DNA of 36,794 nt from Mastigamoeba balamuthi. Its lineage: Eukaryota > Evosea > Mastigamoebida > Mastigamoebidae. This document shows positions 17,936 through 26,979 of the stretch, in pieces. Every line of letters starts with the position of its first letter. The first letter of the stretch is position 1. Under the pieces are notes generated by a model. That model saw only the letters and a list, made by a program, of their open reading frames with translations, had not been told where the DNA came from and did not search any database. Location of the stretch: positions 337,215 through 374,008 of the forward strand of contig CACRSC010001920.1 in NCBI GenBank assembly GCA_902651635.1, in the 5' to 3' direction. The translations under genes and the position numbers were made by a program.

Positions 17936-20900
17936 ATGTCCCCTCTGACGTCTCCGAGGCGCCCCGGCACTCCGCGGTCCTCTGGCGGCGGCGAGCGGTC
18001 TCCGCGGAGTTCTCCGCGGACTTCGGGGAGTCCGCAGCAGCGCCGCGGCGGGGCGCCCGAGCTCACGAGGCCCGCCTCGGCCGCTGCCCCGCGCGGCGGG
18101 CTCACCCCGTGGCGCCTCGAGCTGGACGCCGCTGTCGACTCGCTGGTCCGCAGGCTCATGAGCGGCCCGGACATCACCAGGGACGGCGACGCCGCGAGCC
18201 TCTGGTCGCGGTCCGCGGGAAGGTCCGCAGTGCCTCCGAAGATTCCCGAATCTCTCGCGGCAGATATCTTGATTCCTGGTATTTATCCTGATATTCGACT
18301 GTCGTGGTTTCAGGCCCGCCGGGTTCGTAGAACGCGCACTGTGCGAGTCCTCCGGGCTGCTCGAGGTCAACGAGCTGTGGGAGTACCTCACGGACCTCGT
18401 CACGTACCCGCCCGTGTGCGTCGACGCCGCCGTGATGATCGCGCGCGCCGCCAGCGACCGCCTGGGCGGCCACGAGGCCGTCGCCCGCGGATTCCGCACC
18501 GCCGGCAGCCACGCGGCGGCAGCGGCCTACCTGATCCCCCACGCCTCTCGCCACTCAGCCCCCGCCGTCCTCGTCGAGCTCTTCGTCGACAGCGCCGCGC
18601 GGTGCGGCCGGGGCGACGAGGCCGCCCGCGTCGCACGAGAGACGGCGGCCCCCTACGATTCTCGACGGCTCTCGCGGGCGCTGAGCGACCCGGACATCGA
18701 GGACGCGCGGCCGCTGTTCGAGGTGTGCGAGCGGTTCGGGCACGTGGCGCAGGTGGCTGCGTACGCGCTGTCGGAGCCTCGCCTGCAGCCCCGCGCGCTC
18801 GAGTTTGTCGACGCGTACCCGCGGAGGACCCCGGAGCTCCTGGGCGCGCTGCTCGACTGCGGCTGCGAGGAGCCGCAGCTGCTCGAGGCCGTCGCCAAGG
18901 AGCGCTACGGGGCCTACGACCTGGCGGCGCTGGTCTCGCACCTCGAGGTCCGCTCGCGCGTGCACGCGCTCGAGCAGTGGCTGGAGATCCTCTCGCGCAG
19001 CGACCCCAGCACGTTCCTGCACGACGCCCTCGCGCGCTGCTACGCCTCGCGCGACCCGGCGCGGGCCCTGCAGTTCCTCGAGAGCAGCCCGCACTACGAC
19101 CCCGTGCGCATCGGCGCGTTCTGCGAGCAGGCGGGCCGCCCGGAGCTCGCGCTGGCGGCCTACGAGCGCGGCAGGTGCGACGAGCTGCTGCTGGCGCTGA
19201 CCTGCGCGCACGGCATGTTCGACGAGCAGGCGCGCTACGTCGTCGAGCGCGCGCAGCCGCAGCTGTGGGAGCGCGTGCTGTCGCGCAGCAACGAGCACCG
19301 GCTGAGCCTCGTGCGCGCTGTGCTCTGCACGGGCGTCCAGCAGTGCAAGGTCCCCCAGAAGCGCCTGGCGGCCATCAAGGCGCTCTACGCGAGCGTCTCG
19401 CTGGCCGAGGCCGAGGGCGCCGTCGTCGGGGCGGCCCCGCGGGTCTCGGGGCCCGCGCAGACGGCGCTGCTGGTGCTCGCGGGGAAGGAGGGCGACAAGG
19501 CCAAGTTCTACAGCTTCCTCGAGTCCTTCGACAAGGTCGAGTCGAGCGTCGCCGTCGAGATCTGCCTCTACCACAAGCTGTTCGAGGAGGCCTACGCGCT
19601 GATCGAGCGCACGCAGCTCTACGCCGACTCGTTCGGCGCGTTCGGCGTGCAGATCAGCGGCGCCAACAAGAGCAAGTCGTTCTCTGAGCGCGTGAACCCG
19701 CCTGACGCGTGGTCGATGCTCGCCCGCGCGTTTGTCGACAAGGGCGAGTGGCGCGAGGCCGTGCTCTCGTTCAAGAACGCCCAGGCGGCGGCCAAGGAGG
19801 ACAGGATGCCCGACTTCATCGGTGTCATCGCCGGGCGCACGCCCGAGGTGCAGACAGAGATCGCCTACGCGTGCGTGTCGACGGGCAACGTGTCCGACAT
19901 GGAGCTGCTTGTCGCGCACCCCAGTGCCTCCGTCGACCTCTCGCTGGTCGCGGACCGCTGCTTCGACAACGGGTTCTTCGACGGGGCCAAGTACCTGTAC
20001 ACGCGGCTCTCGAGCTACGAGCGCCTGGCCATCACGCTGGTGCGTCTCGGCGAGCTCGAGGCCGCTGCCAGGGCCTCGCGCGAGGCCAAGAGCCAGCAGG
20101 CGCGCATGGAGGTCATCACCGCGTGCCTCGCGGCGCGCAGGGAGGGCGTCGTCACGACAGAGGACATCTGCACGCACGTGCCCTGCGGCGACCTCGACGC
20201 CGCGGCGGTGCTGCGCGAGGTCACGTTCGTCTACGAGCGCTTCGGCAGGTGGGACCAGTGCATCTCGGCGCTCGAGGCGGGGCTCAACAACAGGGCCATC
20301 AGCAACTCGGCAATACCAACGGAGCTCGCGCTGCTCTACGCCAAGTACGCGCCCGCCAAGCTGATGGCGTTCATCCGCAAGGCCTGGGACCGCCTCGACA
20401 TGCTCAAGGTCCAGCGCGCGTGCATCGCCAACATGCTGTGGCCCGAGCTCACGCTGCTCTGGATGCTGCACCGCAAGTTCGACCTCGCCATACAGGCGAT
20501 GATCAAGCGGCCGTCGGCCTACAGCCACGCGCTGCTCGTCGAGGCCGCGCAGAGCTACGACGCGCCCAAGGTGCTCTGGCGCGTCGTCGAGTTCTACTTC
20601 TCGTCGCACCCGCGTGACCTCTGCGCCTTCCTGACGGCGCTGGCCGGCAGGCTGCAGGCGCCCCGCGTCATCGAGCTCGCCGAGAAGACGGGCACGCTGC
20701 CGATGATCAAGGGCTACCTGCTCGAGTGCCAGCGCGACAACGTGCGCGCCGTCAACGACGTCGTCAACAGGCTGCACATAGAGGAGGGCGACCACGCGGC
20801 GCTGCGGGCCAGCGTCGAGGCCTACGACAACGTCGACCACGCGGCGCTGGCGCACGCGCTCGAGGGGCACAAGCTGCTCGAGTTCCGCAGGGTGGCGGTG

Positions 20901-21209
20901 CTGCTGTACCTGCACGCCAAGAACTACACAAAGGCTGCCGAGGTGGCCACGAGGGACTTCATGTACTCCGAGACGGTCGACGTGGCGGTGCAGAGCAACT
21001 CGTACGACGTCGCCGAGGAGATACTGGCGAACTACGCTGCGCACTCGAGGCCGCACTTTGTGGCCTTCCTGGCGCAGTGCTTCGACTCGATACGCGTGGA
21101 CGTCGCGATGGAGGTCGCGCACGAGAACGGCATCGGGGAGCTGCTTGTCCCTTTCTTCCCGGTCATTGTCGAGTCCATCCGCTCGCACTCTGTCGTGAAG
21201 AGACCCTGA
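17936..21209 (+). CDS. Clathrin heavy-chain-like protein lacking the N-terminal beta-propeller
   Basis: Clathrin heavy chain forms the triskelion leg of coated vesicles. Exons 17936-18222 and 18314-21209 give 3183 nt, or 1060 residues, against about 1650-1700 usually. From about residue 220 it follows the alpha-helical leg: LQFLESSPHYDPVRIGAFCE with YERGRCDELLL, FEEAYALIERTQ, AWSMLARAFVDKGEWREAV, ELALLYAKYAPAKLMAFI, RASVEAYDNVDHAALAHALE and LLEFRRVAVLLYLH. It reaches the segment that forms the trimer hub (DSIRVDVAMEVAHENGIGEL) and ends 20 residues later. The N-terminal propeller that binds cargo adaptors is absent; a Ser/Pro/Arg-rich stretch (SPRTSGSPQQRR) stands there instead. The C-terminal QLMLT-type Hsc70 site is also missing. 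It may trimerise and join lattices but should not bind adaptors in the normal way. The intron is 91 bp with donor GTCCGC. Confidence 0.85.
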
Positions 21210-21422
21210 CATGTTTCGGTTGCTCGCATCCTCAAACATCCCCAACAGCCTTCAAACGCATTGCATTCCAAACACTGCAATTGACCGCAGATCTACGGTG
21301 ACAAGAATCCAAGTGTCACAGTCGTTCGTTCACACCAGACGTGAACCGACTGCAACCAACACGAGTGAGCTTGTTGGACTTCGTGTGAGCGAGCATCCAC
21401 TGCAAAACAAATGATTGCCTCA

Positions 21423-23506
21423 TCAGTAGCCAGGACCACTGTAGTTGGTCGGATAGTAGATGCTGTCCTCTGCGGGGTCCATCCACGGCACATACGAGTC
21501 GTCGTGCAAAGCAGGGTCCGCTCTGGGGTCCAGCTTTGCGAACCCGTTCCACGGAAGAACGGTTGTCTTGCGGTACTCCTCGATCGCAGCCTGCAGTGAA
21601 CGCACAAGGTCTGGGTGCTCTGCCGCAACGTTTCTGTGCTCGCAGGGGTCGTCTTCCACCTGGAACAGGCAGGGATCCTCCTCGGTGCATTCGAAAGGCA
21701 CCTTGGGTGGCTCGGGACACTTGACCGTGAAGGTGGTGTAGTTCCACGTCAGTCCTGGTGGCGGTGCCCATCCTGCAAGGCACATCGAGTCAGTGGGCCT
21801 GGGAAACGATGAAGCTGTCTCACCCCTGTGAATAGGATCGGCGTTCCAGACGAGCTTGAAGCCACCCGAGCGGATGGCGTGGTTGCGCAGAGGCGAGCCG
21901 GGAGCCTGCGCCACGTGGATAATCTCGGACCTGGCGGCCAGCCCGCGCGAGATGGCGTCCCAGTTGTCCACCCCGTCCCCCTTCCTGAACCCCACCTCCC
22001 GGGGGCCCGTGCTCATCTCGTGCCGCGCCTCGGGGTCCCCCGTCACCGCCCGCTTCACCGCCGTCAGGATGCTGGGCGCCCAGTCGCTCACGTGGAACAG
22101 GTCCCTGCTGACCCGCGCCGCCCCGGTGCCGGGGCCCCGCACGAGGCCGACGGCGCGGACGCCGCCCTCGAAGTAGCCCGCCTTGCCGCCCCGCAGCGGG
22201 AAGTTGTTGGCCATGTTGGCGTTGGTGCCCACGGGGCCCCCGTTGTCGCTGCTGAACACCACGATCGTGTTGTCCCACATCCCCGCGGCCCGCAGCGCCT
22301 CGGCGATCTGCCCCACCGCGTCGTCCATGGCGCTCACCGTCGCCGCCACGGTGCGCCGCAGCTGCCCCGCCGTGCACCCCGCCTCGTACTGCCCGCACGG
22401 CCCGCGCCCCTCGGGGTCCACCGCAGCGAACCGGTCGAGGTACTCGCGGGGCGCCTGGACGTACCTGTTGTTGGCCGAGTGCATGGCCTGGAACGCCACG
22501 TACATGAACATGGGCTCGCCCGCGTGCTCCTTGGCGTGCTGCCCGATCCACTCGGCCGCCTTGGCGCTGTACACAAACGTCGAGTACTGCCCATCCAGCT
22601 CCGCAAAGTCGCTTGCCAGCCTCTCGGGCACGACCCCCATAGCGCTGCCACCCTCGTGCAGGTCCTTTCCGCCGTTTGCGCCGCCGTAGCTGCGGTGGTT
22701 CCAGTAGTCTGTGCAGCCGTCGTAGTATCCAAAGTACTTGTCGAAGCCCCGGGCTGTGGGCTGGTACTCGGCCGTCTTCATCCCCAGATGCCTGCCACGG
22801 GCCCCCAGCCGACCCCATCAGCTGAGCCCACCTGCGACTCGCTGCAGTGCAGGCGCACCACTTGCCGATCATGTAGTTGTGGTAGCCGTACTCGCGCTTG
22901 AGGTGCTGCGGCAGAACTGTACGCCCGAGTTGGGGGTCAAGTTGTGGCACAGCAGCGCAGCCGTGTTTTGCCGTTGCCGTTTGCCAGGCAGAGAAACAAA
23001 CAGACAACCTGCCCCAAACAGCAACAACCAACCGCCCACTGCCACAATACCCCCTCCATCTCAGTCCCTCGGTACACCTCCTCGTGCGCGAGGGGATTGA
23101 AGCCCACGCCAGGCCTCCCCCCTCCCCCAGTTTGGCGTCGAGGGTGCGGCGCACGAGTGTAGCTGAGGTTGAGGCCCTCGGCGTCGTTGCCGAAGCCGAA
23201 GGGGAGGAAGACGCCGTGGTGTATCACGCTGCGCCCCGTCAGCAGCGACGCCCGCGTGGGCGAGCACACGGCGTTGACGTAGTAGCGGTCGAGCTCGACG
23301 CCCGAGCGTGCCAGGGCGTCGATGTGGGGCGTGGGGATCTGCGGGGAGCCGTGCAGCGACACGTCGTTCCACCCCAGGTCGTCCGCCAGCACAAACACCA
23401 CGTTGGGCGCAGCCCCGGGCTCCAGGCCGAGGGTCCCCGCGGGCAGCAGCACCGCGGTGGCCAGCAGGGCCAGCAGCGGAGCGCAGAGTGCGCGTGAGAA
23501 GCGCAT
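21423..23506 (-). CDS. Secreted arylsulfatase (type I, formylglycine-dependent)
   Basis: It hydrolyses sulfate esters, probably in the lysosome or outside the cell. Exons 23506-23155, 22916-22859 and 22791-21423 sum to 1779 nt, 592 residues. Residues 1-27 form a signal peptide (hydrophobic LLALLATAVLLPAG). NVVFVLADDLGWND (35-48) gives the metal-binding Asp pair. CSPTRASLLTGR (81-92) is the sulfatase signature whose Cys81 is turned into formylglycine. GKWHLG (135-140) is restored only by splicing intron 2, which splits the Trp codon. SSDNGGP gives the later Asp-Asn metal ligands. Several NxT/NxS sites (NLSYT, NYTTF, NYSGPGY) fit a secreted protein. Overall it resembles arylsulfatase B-like enzymes. 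Both introns (238 and 67 bp) have GTGCGC donors. The true substrate is unknown. Confidence 0.93.
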
Positions 23507-23843
23507 TGGTTGCGTTGTGGGTGCGCTGTGTTTCCGGTGTGGCGGTGGGCTAACGGTCGCCGCCTGCCCAAAAAGATACTGTGTGACGTCGCAGAGAAAG
23601 ATCTGGATTTATCGGATGGCCAGATTGGTAGTTTGGATACTGGGGTGCTCCACAGCGGCGATTGGCAGCAGACGAGAACCAGTTGTGATTGAGATATCAT
23701 GTCAACAGAGATTTTAACCACACAAACAGACATTGGGAAGAAGCCTGGGGGATTCTAGGAGACATGAGGCTTTAGCTTAGTATTGTAACACATCTCTCCA
23801 CCACGGCACTGGCCAACCGAGTGGGCCCGTCCTCACAACAGAT
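23507..23843. promoter_or_regulatory. Divergent region between the sulfatase and its inverted 5' fragment
   Basis: It holds the sulfatase promoter (minus strand) and possibly one for the plus-strand fragment. The middle (about 23575-23770) is A/T-richer, with GAGAAAGATCTGGATTTATC. No coding sequence seen. Confidence 0.35.
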
Positions 23844-24036
23844 ATGCGGCCGTTTTCCTCTTCCAGCGCCCCCTCTCTGCTGGCCCTTCTGCCTTCTGCA
23901 CTAGCTGAGCTGCCAGCGCTAAACCAGCTGGATGCTCGGGGCCCACAGGCCATCCTGCACGTGGTGTTTGTGCTGGCGGACGACCTGGGGTGGAACGACG
24001 TGTCGCTGCACGGCTCCCCGCAGATCCCCACGCAAC
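23844..24036 (+). pseudogene. Inverted 5' fragment of the arylsulfatase gene
   Basis: The plus strand reads a signal-peptide-like start (MRPFSSSSAPSLLALLPSAL) and then VVFVLADDLGWNDVSLHGSP, identical to residues 36-55 of the sulfatase. After QIPT it leaves the family: no CxPxR signature and no further sulfatase sequence is found before a TGA at 24171. The peptide before VVFVLADD resembles the sulfatase leader in kind but not in detail. It is probably a truncated divergent paralogue; it cannot be an active enzyme. Confidence 0.7.
23959..24033 (+). repeat. 75-bp perfect inverted repeat with the sulfatase exon 1
   Basis: Bases 23959-24033 are the exact reverse complement of 23329-23403. The match stops sharply at both ends, while the rest of the two signal-peptide regions differ. 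Confidence 0.9.
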
Positions 24037-24618
24037 CTCAGATGCACACTGGCGGGCAGGAAATCCTCAGAAACCCTCTTATCTGTCACACAGTTCCATG
24101 TCCAAGACGCCAGGGGCTCAAGGGGAGCCAGCCATCTCGCGGGCATAATCCTGACAACAGAGTTCAGATATGAGGGAAAAACCAACACTTAGCACAATGT
24201 AATCAGTCACCCAGCCCGAAGAGAGGGTGTGTTAATGTCGCACCGGCTACGTGCTCGAGTTCACCAGGCGGGTGGAGTGTCGGCTTGGCTCAGGCCGCGA
24301 CGGGCTCACGCTGACGTGGCGTCCTTGACGGTTTTTTCTGTATTTTCAACGTCGGTGGGTGCCGGAGAGCGGGTATTTCCGCGCGGACGCGACCAACGAT
24401 CAGAATAACGCCAGTTCCGGTCACGACAGGTCAACATCAGCCTGTTGCACCAACCTATCAACCAGATCCACGGGAGTAACAGCGGTTGGCCAACAAATCG
24501 TTCGTTGTTTTTCGTCTTGACATCAACATTTTCTCAGCCGTCCCGGTATTCTTTGTGACCACAAACTACCGGTCTCGCGAGGCCCCGACAACCCCCGCGT
24601 GTTCGCCACAGCCACTCG
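24034..24618. other. Intergenic stretch before the arsenite methyltransferase
   Basis: No convincing gene. Two short plus-strand pieces look coding by composition: TGYVLEFTRRVECRLGSGRD with GLTLTWRP (about 24242-24329), and RWVPESGYFRADATNDQNN (about 24352-24410). They are separated by a T-rich segment that could be an intron, but no start, stop or family supports a gene. The last ~60 bases should contain the methyltransferase leader. Confidence 0.3.
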
Positions 24619-25906
24619 ATGGAACACTCGCACGGGTGCTGCTGTGCGCCCCCCAAAGAGCCGGCCCGCGGGGACGCGTGCTGCGCCGGGGGGGACGTGC
24701 GGGAGGTGGTCAAGGAGTACTACGGCAAGACCCTGCGCAGCACGAGCGACCTGCAGACCTGCGCCTGCACGACGCAGTCGCGGCCGCCGCCCCACATCGC
24801 CGCCGTCCTCCCGCTCCTCCACGACGAGGTCGCGTCGCGCTACTACGGCTGCGGGCTCACGATCCCCACGACTGTCGCCGGCCTGGCCGTCGTCGACCTG
24901 GGCTGCGGCTCTGGCAGGGACTGCTACCTGCTGAGCAAGCTCGTCGGGCCAAGCGGCTCCGTCCACGGCGTCGACATGACCGACGAGCAGCTCGAGGTCG
25001 CGCGCCGCCACGTCGACTTCCACACGAAGCAGGCATCTCTCTCCCAGCGTTCCCCCCTCGGTTCTGACTGGCCCACACCAGTTCGGGTACGACAAGCCAA
25101 ACGTCTTCTTCCACAAGGGCTTCATCGAGAAGCTGTCCATGATACCCGACAACTCCGTCGACTTGATCGTGTGCGCATCGCGCATTCAACCGCCCCGTCT
25201 CGTCACCACACGCTCGTTCGTCTTGAGCTGATTGAACTGATTGTGCCGACTGCGTGGCACAGGTCCAACTGCGTCCTCAACCTCTCGGCGGACAAGCAGA
25301 GCGTGCTGAACGAGGCGTACCGCGTCCTCCGTCGCGGAGGCGAGCTCTACTTCAGCGACGTGTACTCGGACCGCCGCGTCCCGCCCGAGGTCTCTGCCGA
25401 TCCCGTCCTGATCGGCGAGTGCATCGGAGGTGCTCTGTACTGGAAGGACTTTGTCGTCCACGCGCACCGTGCGGGGTTCTCGGACCCCCGCCTCGTCGAA
25501 GACCGCCCGATGACGGCCGAGGGCCCGCTGGCCGAGAAGCTGCGTGGCATCTCCTTCGCTTCTGCCACCTACCGCCTCTGGAAGCTCGACGGTCTTGACG
25601 CAGGTGCTCACCTCATTCTCACAATCATTTGTTTTCCCCCTCACGACTTTGTTTGCAGATTGGGAGGACTACGGACAGGAGGTGGTGTACAAGGGCACTA
25701 TCGCGGAGCAGCCGGGGGAGTTCAGGCTCGACAGGCACAACGTGTTCATCGCGGGCCAGAAGAGGGCCGTCTGCCGGAACACGTGGCTGATGCTGCACGA
25801 GACGCGCCTGTCGTCGCACTTCGACTTTGTCAGTGCTGGTGGTGCGCATCGCGGGCCATCTGCAGATGCGAGTGCAAGCCGTGCTCCACTCTCCCTGACC
25901 CATTGA
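24619..25906 (+). CDS. Arsenite S-adenosylmethionine methyltransferase (AS3MT/ArsM-type)
   Basis: It methylates As(III) with SAM as donor, a cytosolic detoxification route. Exons 24619-25032, 25082-25170, 25263-25603 and 25659-25906 sum to 1092 nt, 363 residues. The N terminus is Cys-rich (HSHGCCCAPP, DACC). DLQTCAC followed by RPPPHI holds the first conserved arsenic-binding Cys (Cys50). VVDLGCGSGRDCYLLSKL (91-108) is SAM motif I, with GVDMTDEQ after it. IVSNCVLNLSADKQ (Cys171) and GECIGGALYWKDF (Cys221) supply the other two arsenic ligands. Introns 2 and 3 use GT donors, intron 1 a GC donor (CAG|GCATCT). The part after WEDYGQEVVYKGTI is the usual C-terminal domain. The last ~20 residues are unsure: a GT at 25827 could splice to a further exon. 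Confidence 0.93.
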
Positions 25907-26079
25907 GCAAGCCCATCATGACAAACAGTGGCCACTGAGTCAATCTGGAAAACCAGCCACAATCTTGTAAACTGGCCAAAAAAGACTGCACAGGCGTGCC
26001 CGCCATCTTCGAGGAAGGCCAGGTGCACTACAATGGGGGGAATGGGGCACCCAGGAAAGAAACGGCTGCAGCCAGCTCG

Positions 26080-26925
26080 AGAACGTCAGCTTCAGTGACG
26101 GCCCGCACAGATCTCAAAAACCGCATCTGCACGTGGATCGCTGAGGCGGCCTCTCTTCATCTGAGCGAAATGCGTGAGTGAGCTCGCCTCGGAGTTCAAT
26201 GTGACAGTTGGTGTGGTGTGGGGCATTGCTCATCGTCGTGCCGCGTGTCCTGAGCACACTCATGGCAACTGCCTCCTCTCTGACGAGGAGGAGATATCAC
26301 TGGCCGCTGTTGCAGATACTCACAGCCTCAAGGATATCCCCCTCTCCAGACAAGAGCTCTTCGAGCTTGTTAGGGCACTCCATCCCTACCTCGTCAATGC
26401 GAACCTGCAGAACTGGTTTGAGGATTTCAAAACTCGTTGGGCTGGTCATCTTTGTGATCGGGCAGCCAAGGCCCTTGAGTCAAAGCATTCAAGTGCAGCT
26501 ACCATGCTCGGGACTGAGCAGTTCATGCAGGAGTTCCCTGTCTGGATCACCTGTCATGGTCTCTCATAGAACTCAGACGAGACCCGCTGCTTCATCAACT
26601 TCAATCTGAAAACACAACAAGCAATTGTCTCCAACATTCGGGACAAGTACCGCAACAAGGGCAGTCGTCAGGGCAAGTCAGCTGCATGGGCTCCATTTGC
26701 ACTGGCTACGGGAAGATCGTGATGAATGTCTTCATCATTCCCTACACTCTTTTAACTGGAGCACAAGTTGCACTCAGAGCCCGAGAAGTGGAATGGAACA
26801 TCTGGAAGATGATCTTCTCTGTTGGTGACCAACAGGGCTGCTGCATGGAGCCAGGCCAAAGCAGCAGAGAACAAACGCCAGTATGTTGTGGGCAGCTCCA
26901 GCACAGGTTTGTACATTTAAAATAA
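26080..26925 (+). pseudogene. Decayed pogo/Tigger-like transposase (Tc1/mariner superfamily)
   Basis: An HTH-like start (LKNRICTWIAEAASLHLSEM) is split from LASEFNVTVGVVWGIAHRRA by a 4-base duplication (TGAGTGAG, 26172-26179). A second, CENP-B-like, helical part follows: PLSRQELFELVRALHPYL and NLQNWFEDFKTRW. After an in-frame TAG near 26567 comes NSDETRCFINF, which resembles the first catalytic Asp region (NADETG) of Tigger/pogo DDE transposases. Then, in another frame, TGKIVMNVFIIPYTLLTG resembles the next beta strands. The later D/E residues are not found. The family call rests on memory of these patterns. The element is dead, and I could not identify terminal repeats. Confidence 0.4.
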
Positions 26926-26979
26926 TCCTTTTATTGAATTTTAACAGACATAATTATTTGGCAAAATAAACACAGCATC

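Noticed and set aside
18555-21245. An 896-codon open frame on the minus strand opposite the clathrin-like gene
   Set aside because: High GC and biased third positions keep the antisense frame open. The plus strand has clear clathrin-leg similarity, while the antisense product is Arg/Leu/Val/Gln-rich with no domain.
6243-25906. Bacterial origin of the window (high GC, long ORFs, arsenite methyltransferase)
   Set aside because: Spliceosomal introns interrupt the phosphatase, ABC, clathrin-like, sulfatase and methyltransferase genes at codon-consistent positions, and several of the proteins are eukaryote-specific.
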